Below are positions 22,746 to 28,539 of a stretch of DNA of 32,572 bases, piece after piece (position 1 is the first letter of the stretch; each line of letters opens with the position of its first letter). Where the stretch lies: positions 1 through 32,572 of the IMG/VR virus record IMGVR_UViG_3300035183_001033, one strand, 5' to 3'. The translations under genes were made by a program, and so were the position numbers. This DNA comes from a virus. A model generated the notes under the pieces. That model made no database searches. It was not told where the DNA came from and saw only the letters and a list, made by a program, of their open reading frames with translations.

Positions 22746-22764
22746 ATGCCCTCAGAGGGCGGGC

Positions 22765-23754
22765 CTACGCCCTGGCCTGGCGCAGGCGCGCCAGGCGTTC
22801 TGCAGCACGGATACGACGCCGTATCCGTGGTGCCGCCTTTATCACCTCAGGCGGCACCTGCCACCGCGGGTCTTCAGCCCATGCCTCAGGCGGCACTTTC
22901 GGCCACCATTCCACCAGCAGGCGGCGGCCGGAGATCAGGGCCATCCGGCCCTGAGCGCTCCAACGGCCCACCATCAGTAGGCCGCGCTCAACGGCCTGCC
23001 GGATTTCAGCGGCCAGTTCGGAAGCTGCCTTATCGGCAGCCTGCGCGCGCGCGATTTCGTCGGCGCAGGCGGCGCTCACGTCCTCGCCTTTTTCGGCGCG
23101 GGCGATTGCGCGCTTCGCCCAGGCGGCCCACTCCCACTCCTCCCAATCGGCGAAGTCGCCGCCGCCGAGGCCGCCAAATGCCTCGTCGTGGCCGACCCAC
23201 TCGCCACGGTGCTTCACCATCTTCCCCGCCGGGTATCCGGCGGCCTCACCGGCGGCCTTCACCGCCTCCAGGATCTCCTTTCGGCGGCGCTTGGCATCCA
23301 ACTCGGCCTGAATTGGCCGAGCCTTGGAGATGATCGACTCCACGTCACCCGGCTCGACCTGTCGGCCGCCGATGCCGACGGCCAGGCCGGAGGCAAACAT
23401 CCGGCCCACAACGGGGGACCCGTCAACGGTGATGGGGATGTGCCATGTGAACTCCAGTGCGGCTGGCGAAATGCCCGCCGCTTGGAGGCGGGCGTTCAAC
23501 TCCGCCGCAGCCTCCCGCCCGGCCGCATTGGCGGCCTCGACCGGAGCCCGCTCCGCTTGGAGGCGAGCGGGTTCGAATCCAAGCCGCTCTCGGCTCGGTC
23601 CCTCGTCCGGCTCAACGAGAATCCGGACGACCCGGTAAGGCTCCGTGAGCCGCTCGCCGGAGGCGAAATGCCATCCGGCCGGGATGATGTCCCCTTCGCC
23701 GACCCAGCGGGGTCGGCGATGGGCGTCGAGGACCTTAATTTTCATTCTCTCCAT
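22765..23754 (-). CDS. Unrecognised early/middle phage protein (about 329 aa)
   Basis: Starts at ATG 23754 or 23745 (MERMKIKVLDAHRRPRW); the ribosome-binding sites are ambiguous and codons further upstream in the frame overlap the previous gene. N-terminal residues form a small beta region (VGEGDIIPAGWHFASGERL, YRVVRILVEPDEG). A mixed middle follows (FTWHIPITVDGSPVVGRMF), then a long acidic helical part (EWVGHDEAFGGLGGGDFAD, EEWEWAAWAKRAIARAEKG) and a basic C-terminus (RIRRRIRAAERLARLRQ). No catalytic motif or transmembrane segment was found. The alternating charge suggests a nucleic-acid-associated or assembly protein; function unknown. Confidence 0.65.
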   Translation of the reverse strand: MERMKIKVLDAHRRPRWVGEGDIIPAGWHFASGERLTEPYRVVRILVEPDEGPSRERLGFEPARLQAERAPVEAANAAGREAAAELNARLQAAGISPAALEFTWHIPITVDGSPVVGRMFASGLAVGIGGRQVEPGDVESIISKARPIQAELDAKRRRKEILEAVKAAGEAAGYPAGKMVKHRGEWVGHDEAFGGLGGGDFADWEEWEWAAWAKRAIARAEKGEDVSAACADEIARAQAADKAASELAAEIRQAVERGLLMVGRWSAQGRMALISGRRLLVEWWPKVPPEAWAEDPRWQVPPEVIKAAPRIRRRIRAAERLARLRQARA

Positions 23755-23782
23755 TGCCTTTCTGTGTTGGTTGCTCGAATGG

Positions 23783-24094
23783 TCAGGTGGCCCGGACGAA
23801 GCCGGGCACGGAGATGATCTGACCGTTTTGGTCCCGCCTGGCCAGCGGGTGGCCGGTGGCGGGGCTGACGACGTCAGCCCTCTTGGCCGCCTGCGCGACC
23901 AAGGCGCTGACGATGTAGATGACCCCCGGCTGGGGGTCGGGAAGGTTCTGTACCGGACCGAAAACGGCCCGGCACACCCAGTTCTCATCGAACGGGGTGT
24001 ATGTGGCGGCGACTCGTGCCACCACCCCGCTGGGCGGGAATTCCCGCCCGTCGTTCAGACGGACGGGGTGGGGGGTGAGGTTGATGTGTTTAAT
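23783..24094 (-). CDS. NLTPHP-type phage protein with probable ATT start codon
   Basis: About 103 residues if it begins at ATT 24094 (read as fMet: MKHINLTPHPVRLNDG). GGAG lies 4 bases upstream. The family I recognise starts with M-K-x-I-N-L-T-P-H-P, then PPSGVVARVAATYT, and ends with IYIVSALVAQAAKRADVVS and SPATGHPLARRDQNGQI. Function unknown; such proteins recur in phage and bacterial genomes. The frame is open further upstream to GTG 24199 through repeat copy B, giving a 138-residue alternative whose extra part (NQTAGASQRQAWPSGS) is encoded by the repeat. The ATT start is inferred from family alignment and the ribosome-binding site. Confidence 0.65.
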   Translation of the reverse strand: MKHINLTPHPVRLNDGREFPPSGVVARVAATYTPFDENWVCRAVFGPVQNLPDPQPGVIYIVSALVAQAAKRADVVSPATGHPLARRDQNGQIISVPGFVRAT

Positions 24095-24215
24095 CTCTCT
24101 CCGCGGGCTGCTCCCGCTCGGCCAGGCCTGGCGCTGGCTCGCCCCGGCCGTTTGGTTTTCTCGGGCCGGGCTGCCGGTGGCCTGGCTCGGGTGCGGCACA
24201 GTGGCCGCTGTTCAT
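24090..24215 (-). CDS. Possible 41-residue leader peptide across repeat B (doubtful)
   Basis: An ATG at 24215 opens a frame (MNSGHCAAPEPGHRQPG...) that crosses repeat B in a different frame from the gene downstream and ends at TAA 24092..24090, overlapping the ATT start by sharing ATTAA. That arrangement would couple translation to the non-canonical start. In repeat copy A the same frame encodes a similar stretch (GEPAPGLAKRERPA against GEPAPGLAEREQPA), but from a GTG and running past the next start. Both readings follow from the DNA repeat, so coding is not proven. Confidence 0.3.
   Translation of the reverse strand: MNSGHCAAPEPGHRQPGPRKPNGRGEPAPGLAEREQPAERD
24103..24199 (-). repeat. Dispersed leader repeat, copy B
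   Basis: Near-identical to copy A over 24103..24148. On the minus strand it includes the palindrome GCCAGGCCTGGC and the hairpin GCGGGAGCAGCCCGC, immediately followed by the GGAGAGAG ribosome-binding region of the downstream gene. Location between promoter-like sequence and start codon suggests a transcribed 5' leader. Confidence 0.75.
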
Positions 24216-24224
24216 GGAATGACT

Positions 24225-24251
24225 GTATTACGACGCACAAGCGGGGCGCAA
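24225..24251 (-). promoter_or_regulatory. Possible middle promoter
   Basis: On the minus strand TTGCGC (24251..24246) and TAATAC (24230..24225) are separated by 15 bases, in an AT-rich gap (24200..24278) that follows the end of the early operon. It would transcribe repeat B and the middle genes. Spacing is short and the match moderate, so this is a weak call. Confidence 0.35.
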
Positions 24252-24278
24252 TAAAAAAGTGCAAGAAAATTCGCCTGA

Positions 24279-24572
24279 TTACCAATGACTTAGAAAAGGG
24301 TCGCAATTTTTTGTGGGTTGCGTTGTGTCCAGGTCATCGGGTTCGGTCGGCGGTGGCGGCTCGATCAGGCGGTACTCGGTGCAGACAACTCGGCCGCGCC
24401 GGGTGATCCGCGGCGGCGGGATGTGGTGCCCGAGCCTTCTTAGTTCAGCGATGCGCGAATGCACCGCGTAAGCGCCCGAACACGCGGCGAGCTCGGGCAT
24501 CGGAACCCAGTCGCCGCGCGCGGCGCGGAGGCGCGCGAGGATGGCCTGGGCTTGGGTTGGGTTAGAGTTCAT
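24279..24572 (-). CDS. Winged-helix domain protein
   Basis: 97 residues. The N-terminal two thirds match a small winged-helix domain seen in many prophages: QAILARLRAARGDWVPMPE, LAACSGAYAVHSRIAELRR, LGHHIPPPRITRRG, then a beta wing with EYRL. The C-terminus is Pro/Thr-rich. It probably binds DNA. Last gene of the early operon, ATGA-coupled to the gene before it, so it may take part in the early-middle switch, although the HTH gene at 21768 is the better activator candidate. Confidence 0.7.
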   Translation of the reverse strand: MNSNPTQAQAILARLRAARGDWVPMPELAACSGAYAVHSRIAELRRLGHHIPPPRITRRGRVVCTEYRLIEPPPPTEPDDLDTTQPTKNCDPFLSHW

Positions 24573-25144
24573 GTCTGGACTGGATGGACGGGGTGGACGG
24601 GGGCGGCGGCGCGGCTCGTTCGGCGCGCGCCAGGGCGATGCCGGAGAGTCGCGTAGAGCCGGCCGATTTCTTCATGATCGAGGCGCGACAGATCAGCGTG
24701 GCCATACACATCATTCATGACTTCTCGGAGGTAGTGAGGATGGACGCGGCGGCGAAGCCACCATTCGCGACGGCGTCGTTCACCGGCGCTGCGGTCCTGC
24801 CATTGGATCATGGCTTCGAGGTCATCTGGGTCGGCGAGGAGTCGGAATGCAGCGAGCACGCGGTCGAGTTCGAGGTCGAGCAGTTCACGCGAGGAGCGGT
24901 CGTAGCCGAGCGCGGCGATGTGAGTGGCGTGTCTGAGGTCGTCTGGCGTGGGCGCGCGATGGAAGGCGCGGGCGCGGAGTTCGGCGAGGCGCCAGATTTC
25001 GGCGAGTAGCGAGGTGGTGATGGGGCCGCCCCAGAGGGCGCGCGGGGGCGCGGCGAGGCGTCCGCGGACCAGCCGCCAGCCCTGCGCGCGCGCGGCGCGA
25101 TTCCATGCGGGCCAGTAGAGGCGGAGGAGTTGGCGGCGGGTCAT
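24569..25144 (-). CDS. Phage protein, weakly GemA/gp16-like C-terminus
   Basis: 191 residues, Arg- and Leu-rich and mostly helical. The N-terminus (RRQLLRLYWPAWNRAARAQ) and the part around VHPHYLREVMNDVYG, LSRLDHEEIGRLYATLRHR (135-170) resemble the arrangement in Mu GemA/gp16 (DUF1018): a final sequence of P-x-Y-L/V-R, a ND/N-x-x-G turn and an E-x-x-x-L-x-x-x-L helix. GemA modulates host gene expression in Mu. Similarity is faint and may be misleading; the gene could be unique. ATGA-coupled to the winged-helix gene. Confidence 0.6.
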   Translation of the reverse strand: MTRRQLLRLYWPAWNRAARAQGWRLVRGRLAAPPRALWGGPITTSLLAEIWRLAELRARAFHRAPTPDDLRHATHIAALGYDRSSRELLDLELDRVLAAFRLLADPDDLEAMIQWQDRSAGERRRREWWLRRRVHPHYLREVMNDVYGHADLSRLDHEEIGRLYATLRHRPGARRTSRAAAPVHPVHPVQT

Positions 25145-25198
25145 TGGGGTAAGAGTGAAGCGTGAAGGGTGAAGCGTGAAATGGTCTGAGAGAAAAAA
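25145..25198. repeat. Short tandem repeat GTGAAGCGTGAAGG
   Basis: The 54-base gap between the PolX gene and the next gene has two tandem copies of GTGAAGCGTGAA at 14-base spacing (AGTGAAGCGTGAAGG, GTGAAGCGTGAAATGG). Similar GGGTGAAGCG sequence occurs near the left end of the phage (about 194..203) and a TGAAAGGT version at 21616..21634. Function unknown; heptamer-based intergenic repeats of this type are common in some bacteria. Confidence 0.55.
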
Positions 25199-25879
25199 TC
25201 AGGCTTTGGGAGGTGAAAGGGCATTGAGGCGTTCGCGCGCGGCGGCGAGGATGGCGCGGGCTTTTTCGATGCTGACCGGCGTGGGCGCGGGCGGTTGCGG
25301 CGGCGGCGGGGCTTTGGCGAGTTCGCGGAATTGCTCCCAGTCACAGTCGGCCTCGCGGAAGGCGGGCGGGATGAATGGGAGGTCGAGGGCCTTGAAAACA
25401 TCGTGCTCGGTGGCGCTGGCCAGGAGAGTGTCGCCGCGAAAGACGCCCTGGTGCGGATTCCAATGGAGGCCGAGTTGTTGGGCGCGGCCGGCGAGGCGGA
25501 TGTTGTGTTCGCGGCTGCCGGTGCGCGCGAGGAGCAGGGTGCCCCAATTCGTGGGGCGGGTGCTGAGGAGGTCGCGCTGTTCGGGCTGAGCGAACCAGAG
25601 GTCGAGTTGGATATGATCGCCGGAGTGCTGGTATTTCCCGGGAGGGAGTGGCAGGGCGGCGATGAGGGTGGCGTTGCCTTCGACCATCGGCCGGGCGCGG
25701 CGCAGGACGCGAGCGCGAAGGTCGCGCTCGCGTCCTGGCTTGGGCAGGATCACCAGGTCAATGTCGCCGACGGTGGGGCGGCCGCGCCGAATGGAGCCGG
25801 CGATCTCGATGCGCTCGCAGAATTCGGCTAGGGCCTGCACGATGATTTCGGCGAGAGTCAGGGCCTGGTGGAGGAGCAT
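25199..25879 (-). CDS. Minimal family X DNA polymerase (palm and thumb only)
   Basis: 226 residues. The nucleotidyltransferase signature AGSIRRGRPTVGDIDLVI gives Gly28-Ser29 and catalytic Asp39 and Asp41; the third carboxylate is Asp93 in HIQLDLWF. The segment LLLARTGSREHNIRLAGRA followed by HQGVF matches the pol beta/PolX thumb pattern (TGS-x-x-HN-x-x-L-R-x-x-A), and EHDVFKALDLPFIPPAFRE is the family's C-terminal motif ending IPPxxRE. The 8-kDa lyase domain, helix-hairpin-helix and PHP domain of bacterial PolX are absent, so this is a shortened enzyme. The C-terminal 40 residues are a Pro-rich linker and helix. PolX enzymes fill short gaps. The early-operon position between Gam and the DNA-binding genes suggests repair of transposition gaps or end processing. 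Activity is not shown. Confidence 0.85.
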   Translation of the reverse strand: MLLHQALTLAEIIVQALAEFCERIEIAGSIRRGRPTVGDIDLVILPKPGRERDLRARVLRRARPMVEGNATLIAALPLPPGKYQHSGDHIQLDLWFAQPEQRDLLSTRPTNWGTLLLARTGSREHNIRLAGRAQQLGLHWNPHQGVFRGDTLLASATEHDVFKALDLPFIPPAFREADCDWEQFRELAKAPPPPQPPAPTPVSIEKARAILAAARERLNALSPPKA

Positions 25880-25891
25880 GGAGGCGAGAAG

Positions 25892-26245
25892 TTAGGAGTG
25901 AGAATTGGGAATTGAGCCGGCGCGGCGGGCCTGGATGGCGCGCAGGTCGCCGGCGCGCCAGGCGAGGCGATGGGGGCCGAGATGAATCTGGCAGTTCTGT
26001 GCGCGGAGCCAGGTTTCGCTCACGCCGATCAAGGAGGCGGCCTGTTTGGCGCCGATGACGAGGGCATCGTCATCGGCCGGGATTTCGCCGAGCGGCTCGC
26101 GCTGCGCCCAGGGATCGGGCGGCGTGGGGTCGGGCAGAGATACCCAGCCGCGCTCGATGGCGCGCGCGACCAGCGGGCGCGGGTCAAAGCCGAGATAGGA
26201 GATCACCCGGTTGAGTGTGATTTCGATTTCGATGGCGAGGTTCAT
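25892..26245 (-). CDS. Small protein with excisionase-like DNA-binding C-terminus
   Basis: 117 residues. The C-terminal half (LVIGAKQAASLIGVSETWL, RAQNCQIHLGPHRLAWRAG, DLRAIQARRA) has the AlpA/excisionase-type pattern: K-Q-A-A-x-L-I-G-V-S-x-x-W-L, then a short wing and a basic end. The N-terminal half starts with alternating hydrophobics (MNLAIEIEITLNRVISYLG). The C-terminal DNA region overlaps an AT-rich stretch. It sits after PolX in the early operon; DNA binding is inferred, role unknown. Confidence 0.6.
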   Translation of the reverse strand: MNLAIEIEITLNRVISYLGFDPRPLVARAIERGWVSLPDPTPPDPWAQREPLGEIPADDDALVIGAKQAASLIGVSETWLRAQNCQIHLGPHRLAWRAGDLRAIQARRAGSIPNSHS

Positions 26246-26263
26246 TGGAGTGCCGATTGACGT

Positions 26264-26506
26264 TCAGTTTTTTGAGAGGAACTGTGGGGCGCGGCGAGCG
26301 CCTGGCCGTGTAGCCGGAGCGATGGGTTGAGGCGGGACGGCGACCAGGCAGCCGGTATCGCAGTCCAACTGAATGGCGGCCCGGCCTTCAAGCCAGGCGC
26401 GCAGGTCCTCCCGACGTTCCGGGTCGGCGAACAGGCCGGTGATTTCGTCAAGCGCCCACATTTCCTGGGGCGCCAGGTTGGCGAGTTTGAGCGTGTAGGT
26501 GTTCAT
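26264..26506 (-). CDS. Hypothetical early protein
   Basis: 80 residues beginning MNTYTLKLANLAPQEMWAL, followed by an acidic helical segment (FADPERREDLRAWLEGR) and a strand IQLDCDTGCLVAV with two Cys residues. No family recognised and no membrane segment. It is ATGA-coupled to the upstream 65-residue membrane protein and belongs to the early operon by position. Confidence 0.6.
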   Translation of the reverse strand: MNTYTLKLANLAPQEMWALDEITGLFADPERREDLRAWLEGRAAIQLDCDTGCLVAVPPQPIAPATRPGARRAPQFLSKN

Positions 26507-26700
26507 CTTTCCATTGGGTTGTGCCGCGCGATGCGCGGCGGGGTTTTGGTTTCCGCGTTGGCCGGCGCGGGCTCGACACTCTTGACGATCCCGCGCAGGT
26601 CAAAGCTGTGGATGACACGGATTTCGATGGCGCTGTCGCGGCACATCCAGGTGATGAGGATGGCCGCGGCGGCGAGGATCGCGGCGGTGAGCGGTTTCAT
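26503..26700 (-). CDS. Small single-span membrane protein
   Basis: 65 residues. The N-terminus MKPLTAAILAAAAILITWM is a membrane helix or uncleaved signal, followed by a soluble part with VIHSFDLRGIVKSVEP and a Pro-rich end. Function unknown. It starts inside the Gam stop (ATGA) and ends in the next start, so it is a real member of the early operon. Confidence 0.65.
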   Translation of the reverse strand: MKPLTAAILAAAAILITWMCRDSAIEIRVIHSFDLRGIVKSVEPAPANAETKTPPRIARHNPMER

Positions 26701-27242
26701 GAGGCTTGAGAGGGTGAGGTTTCACGCTGCTTGACCGGCGTTATTTCCGGCTCGACAAAGAACTCCTCGGCCTGCTCGACGCGGCAGCCTAGCGCGCGGA
26801 GGTCCTCGTGCTCGCGCGCGGCGAGCAGGGCTTCGCGGTCAGGCTCTTCCTTGACGCGGATGAACTCTCGTCGGCCCAGGCGGCGGAGCGTTTCGAGCAC
26901 GTCATTCCAGGTGAGGCCGCGCAGGGGCTTAATTGATGGAGGATTGGTGCGCCAGCCGATACGGCCGTGGAGCATGACTAGGCTGCGGAGGCGGCCAAAG
27001 AGCGATTGGTTTCGCTCGGCCCAGAGTTCGAGGGCCTGCACGGCGCTGGCGATCTGCGCCGCGATTTCTGCCAGTTCGTCCTGGTACATCTCGCGTAACA
27101 GTAAGAGTTCGGCGTCCATCGCCACCTTGGTCGCGGCTTCGGCGGATTTGAGTTCGGCCACGCGGAGCAGTACGGCTTCGGCCTGCTCGCGTGAGGTCGG
27201 AACTTCGACGGTGGGTTTCGGCGCTTTGATGCGGGCTTTCAT
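26697..27242 (-). CDS. gam: Gam-like host-nuclease inhibitor (Ku-fold)
   Basis: 181 residues from MKARIKAPKPTVEVP; 20 further codons upstream in the longer frame overlap the previous gene and were left out. The Mu Gam family pattern is present: REQAEAVLLRVAELKSAEA and LLLREMYQDELAEIAAQIA form the long paired helices, then LELWAERNQSLF, the beta segment LHGRIGWRTNPPSIKPLRG and FIRVKEEPDREALLAAREH. Gam binds DNA ends and blocks RecBCD-type nucleases; it shares ancestry with bacterial Ku. Its start overlaps the stop of the zinc-ribbon gene. Confidence 0.88.
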   Translation of the reverse strand: MKARIKAPKPTVEVPTSREQAEAVLLRVAELKSAEAATKVAMDAELLLLREMYQDELAEIAAQIASAVQALELWAERNQSLFGRLRSLVMLHGRIGWRTNPPSIKPLRGLTWNDVLETLRRLGRREFIRVKEEPDREALLAAREHEDLRALGCRVEQAEEFFVEPEITPVKQRETSPSQAS

Positions 27243-27493
27243 GAGTATGGTTGGAGTTTGGGGGTGCTGCGGGGCGGGCGGTGCCCAAGGCAACGCGGGC
27301 AAAGGCGTGTGCCCACGACCCAGGGACGCTCCGGATGGAGCGCGTCAATCGAATCTCCTGGGCGATGAAATCGGCCGCAGCTAGGACAGCGATAGCAGTC
27401 TTGTCGGTAGAGCGGGGCGAGGCCCCAGATGAGGAGCGCGACGCCGATCGCGCCGATGGCGAGGGCGATGATGGAGCCGAGTGTGGGGTTCAT
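27239..27493 (-). CDS. Membrane protein with a zinc-ribbon-like CxxC pair
   Basis: 84 residues: one membrane helix (about 7-29, SIIALAIGAIGVALLIWGL), then Cys33, CPSC (36-39) and CPRC (65-68), which could bind one zinc ion. The basic C-terminus is Pro-rich. It lies between the MuB-like and Gam genes and is coupled to both by ATGA overlaps. Not recognised as a family; might tether early functions to the membrane. Confidence 0.65.
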   Translation of the reverse strand: MNPTLGSIIALAIGAIGVALLIWGLAPLYRQDCYRCPSCGRFHRPGDSIDALHPERPWVVGTRLCPRCLGHRPPRSTPKLQPYS

Positions 27494-28512
27494 TCTTCCT
27501 CCTGGTTCTGGTTCTGCGGTTTGATGCTCGCGGGGTCAAGCCCGGCCATGCCGATCGCGTGGGCAAGGATGGCATCGGGCGCGATTTCTCCGTTCTCCGC
27601 GGCGGCTTCGGCGGCGGCGATGGCGTCCGCGAGCAGGCGGAGATTTCCGTGCTGCTGCAGCACTGGCGTGAGTCGCGCGGCGAGGCCGGAGGCGACGGCG
27701 GCGTCCAGTTCGGCGGCTTCTCGCAGGTAGGCGCTTACGTCGCGGGGCTGCGTGCCGGAGCGGTAGTTGTCGAAGATCGGCTTGAGACAGCGGCCGCGAA
27801 AGGCCTGCGCTTCGATGAGGGCGTCCGTGGTGGCTACCATGACGCGCCGGTAGGCCGTGTCGTAGCCCAGGTACACGAAGCGCGACGGCGTCTCATCCAC
27901 CAGCACGCGCAGCAGGTGCATGAGCGCCGGCCCGCCCTCGTGGGCCTGATCGAGGAATACCGTGCGGGCCTGGCCTCGGAGCATCGAGATGAGGCGCTCT
28001 TCGGCGGTGGCGGCGTTCGGCAGGTCAGTGTCCGCGCCGAGAGCGCGCGCGATGCCGTTGGCGATGTGGATCAACTTGTTTCGCCAGCTATCGCGAATCT
28101 GACAGTAGGCGCGGTCGCCTGGCGATTGAGCAACGCACCAGCGGGCGGTGGTGGACTTACCGCAGCCGGTGGGCGCGAGGACCACGAGGATTCGGCGGTC
28201 ATTGGCCTGGCGTTCGAGCAGGGATACGCGCGCGATGAGTTCGCGCGTGAACGGGAGGTCGCGGAAGAACTCGGCCTCGGGTAGGCCGCCATCAAGAATG
28301 GTGGCGATTCGGCGCAGGCGCTTGAGCATGCGCTCCGGCCTGAGCTGATCCCAGGCGCCGGCCATTAGGCGCTGACGCCAGGTGCGTGTGCTGCCGAGGT
28401 CTGGGAATTGTCGGACGAGGCGGACGTCCGACAGGCCTGCGGTTTTCTGATAGGCCGCGAGGCGGTTAATAACCGCCTGGGCCTCCTCTCTCTGTGCTGT
28501 GTTCCATGTCAT
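27490..28512 (-). CDS. B: MuB-like transposition ATPase
   Basis: 340 residues. The N-terminus carries a helix-turn-helix-like region (LSDVRLVRQFPDLGSTRTW), then an AAA+ ATPase domain: Walker A APTGCGKST (113-121), Walker B TVFLDQAH (184-191, Asp188) and DQAHEGG, typical of MuB/TniB/IS21 helper ATPases. The role is to choose target DNA and stimulate the transposase. GGAGAG lies 5 bases before the ATG at 28512. It follows the transposase gene by 27 bases, as A-B in Mu. The acidic C-terminus ends in EEE. Confidence 0.9.
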   Translation of the reverse strand: MTWNTAQREEAQAVINRLAAYQKTAGLSDVRLVRQFPDLGSTRTWRQRLMAGAWDQLRPERMLKRLRRIATILDGGLPEAEFFRDLPFTRELIARVSLLERQANDRRILVVLAPTGCGKSTTARWCVAQSPGDRAYCQIRDSWRNKLIHIANGIARALGADTDLPNAATAEERLISMLRGQARTVFLDQAHEGGPALMHLLRVLVDETPSRFVYLGYDTAYRRVMVATTDALIEAQAFRGRCLKPIFDNYRSGTQPRDVSAYLREAAELDAAVASGLAARLTPVLQQHGNLRLLADAIAAAEAAAENGEIAPDAILAHAIGMAGLDPASIKPQNQNQEEE

Positions 28513-28539
28513 GGTTGCTCTCCATTGTGGCCTCCTGGG

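Noticed and set aside
22765-23754. Endolysin role for the unknown 329-residue protein
   Set aside because: There is no catalytic motif, and it lies in the middle block, not in the lysis region; kept as unknown.
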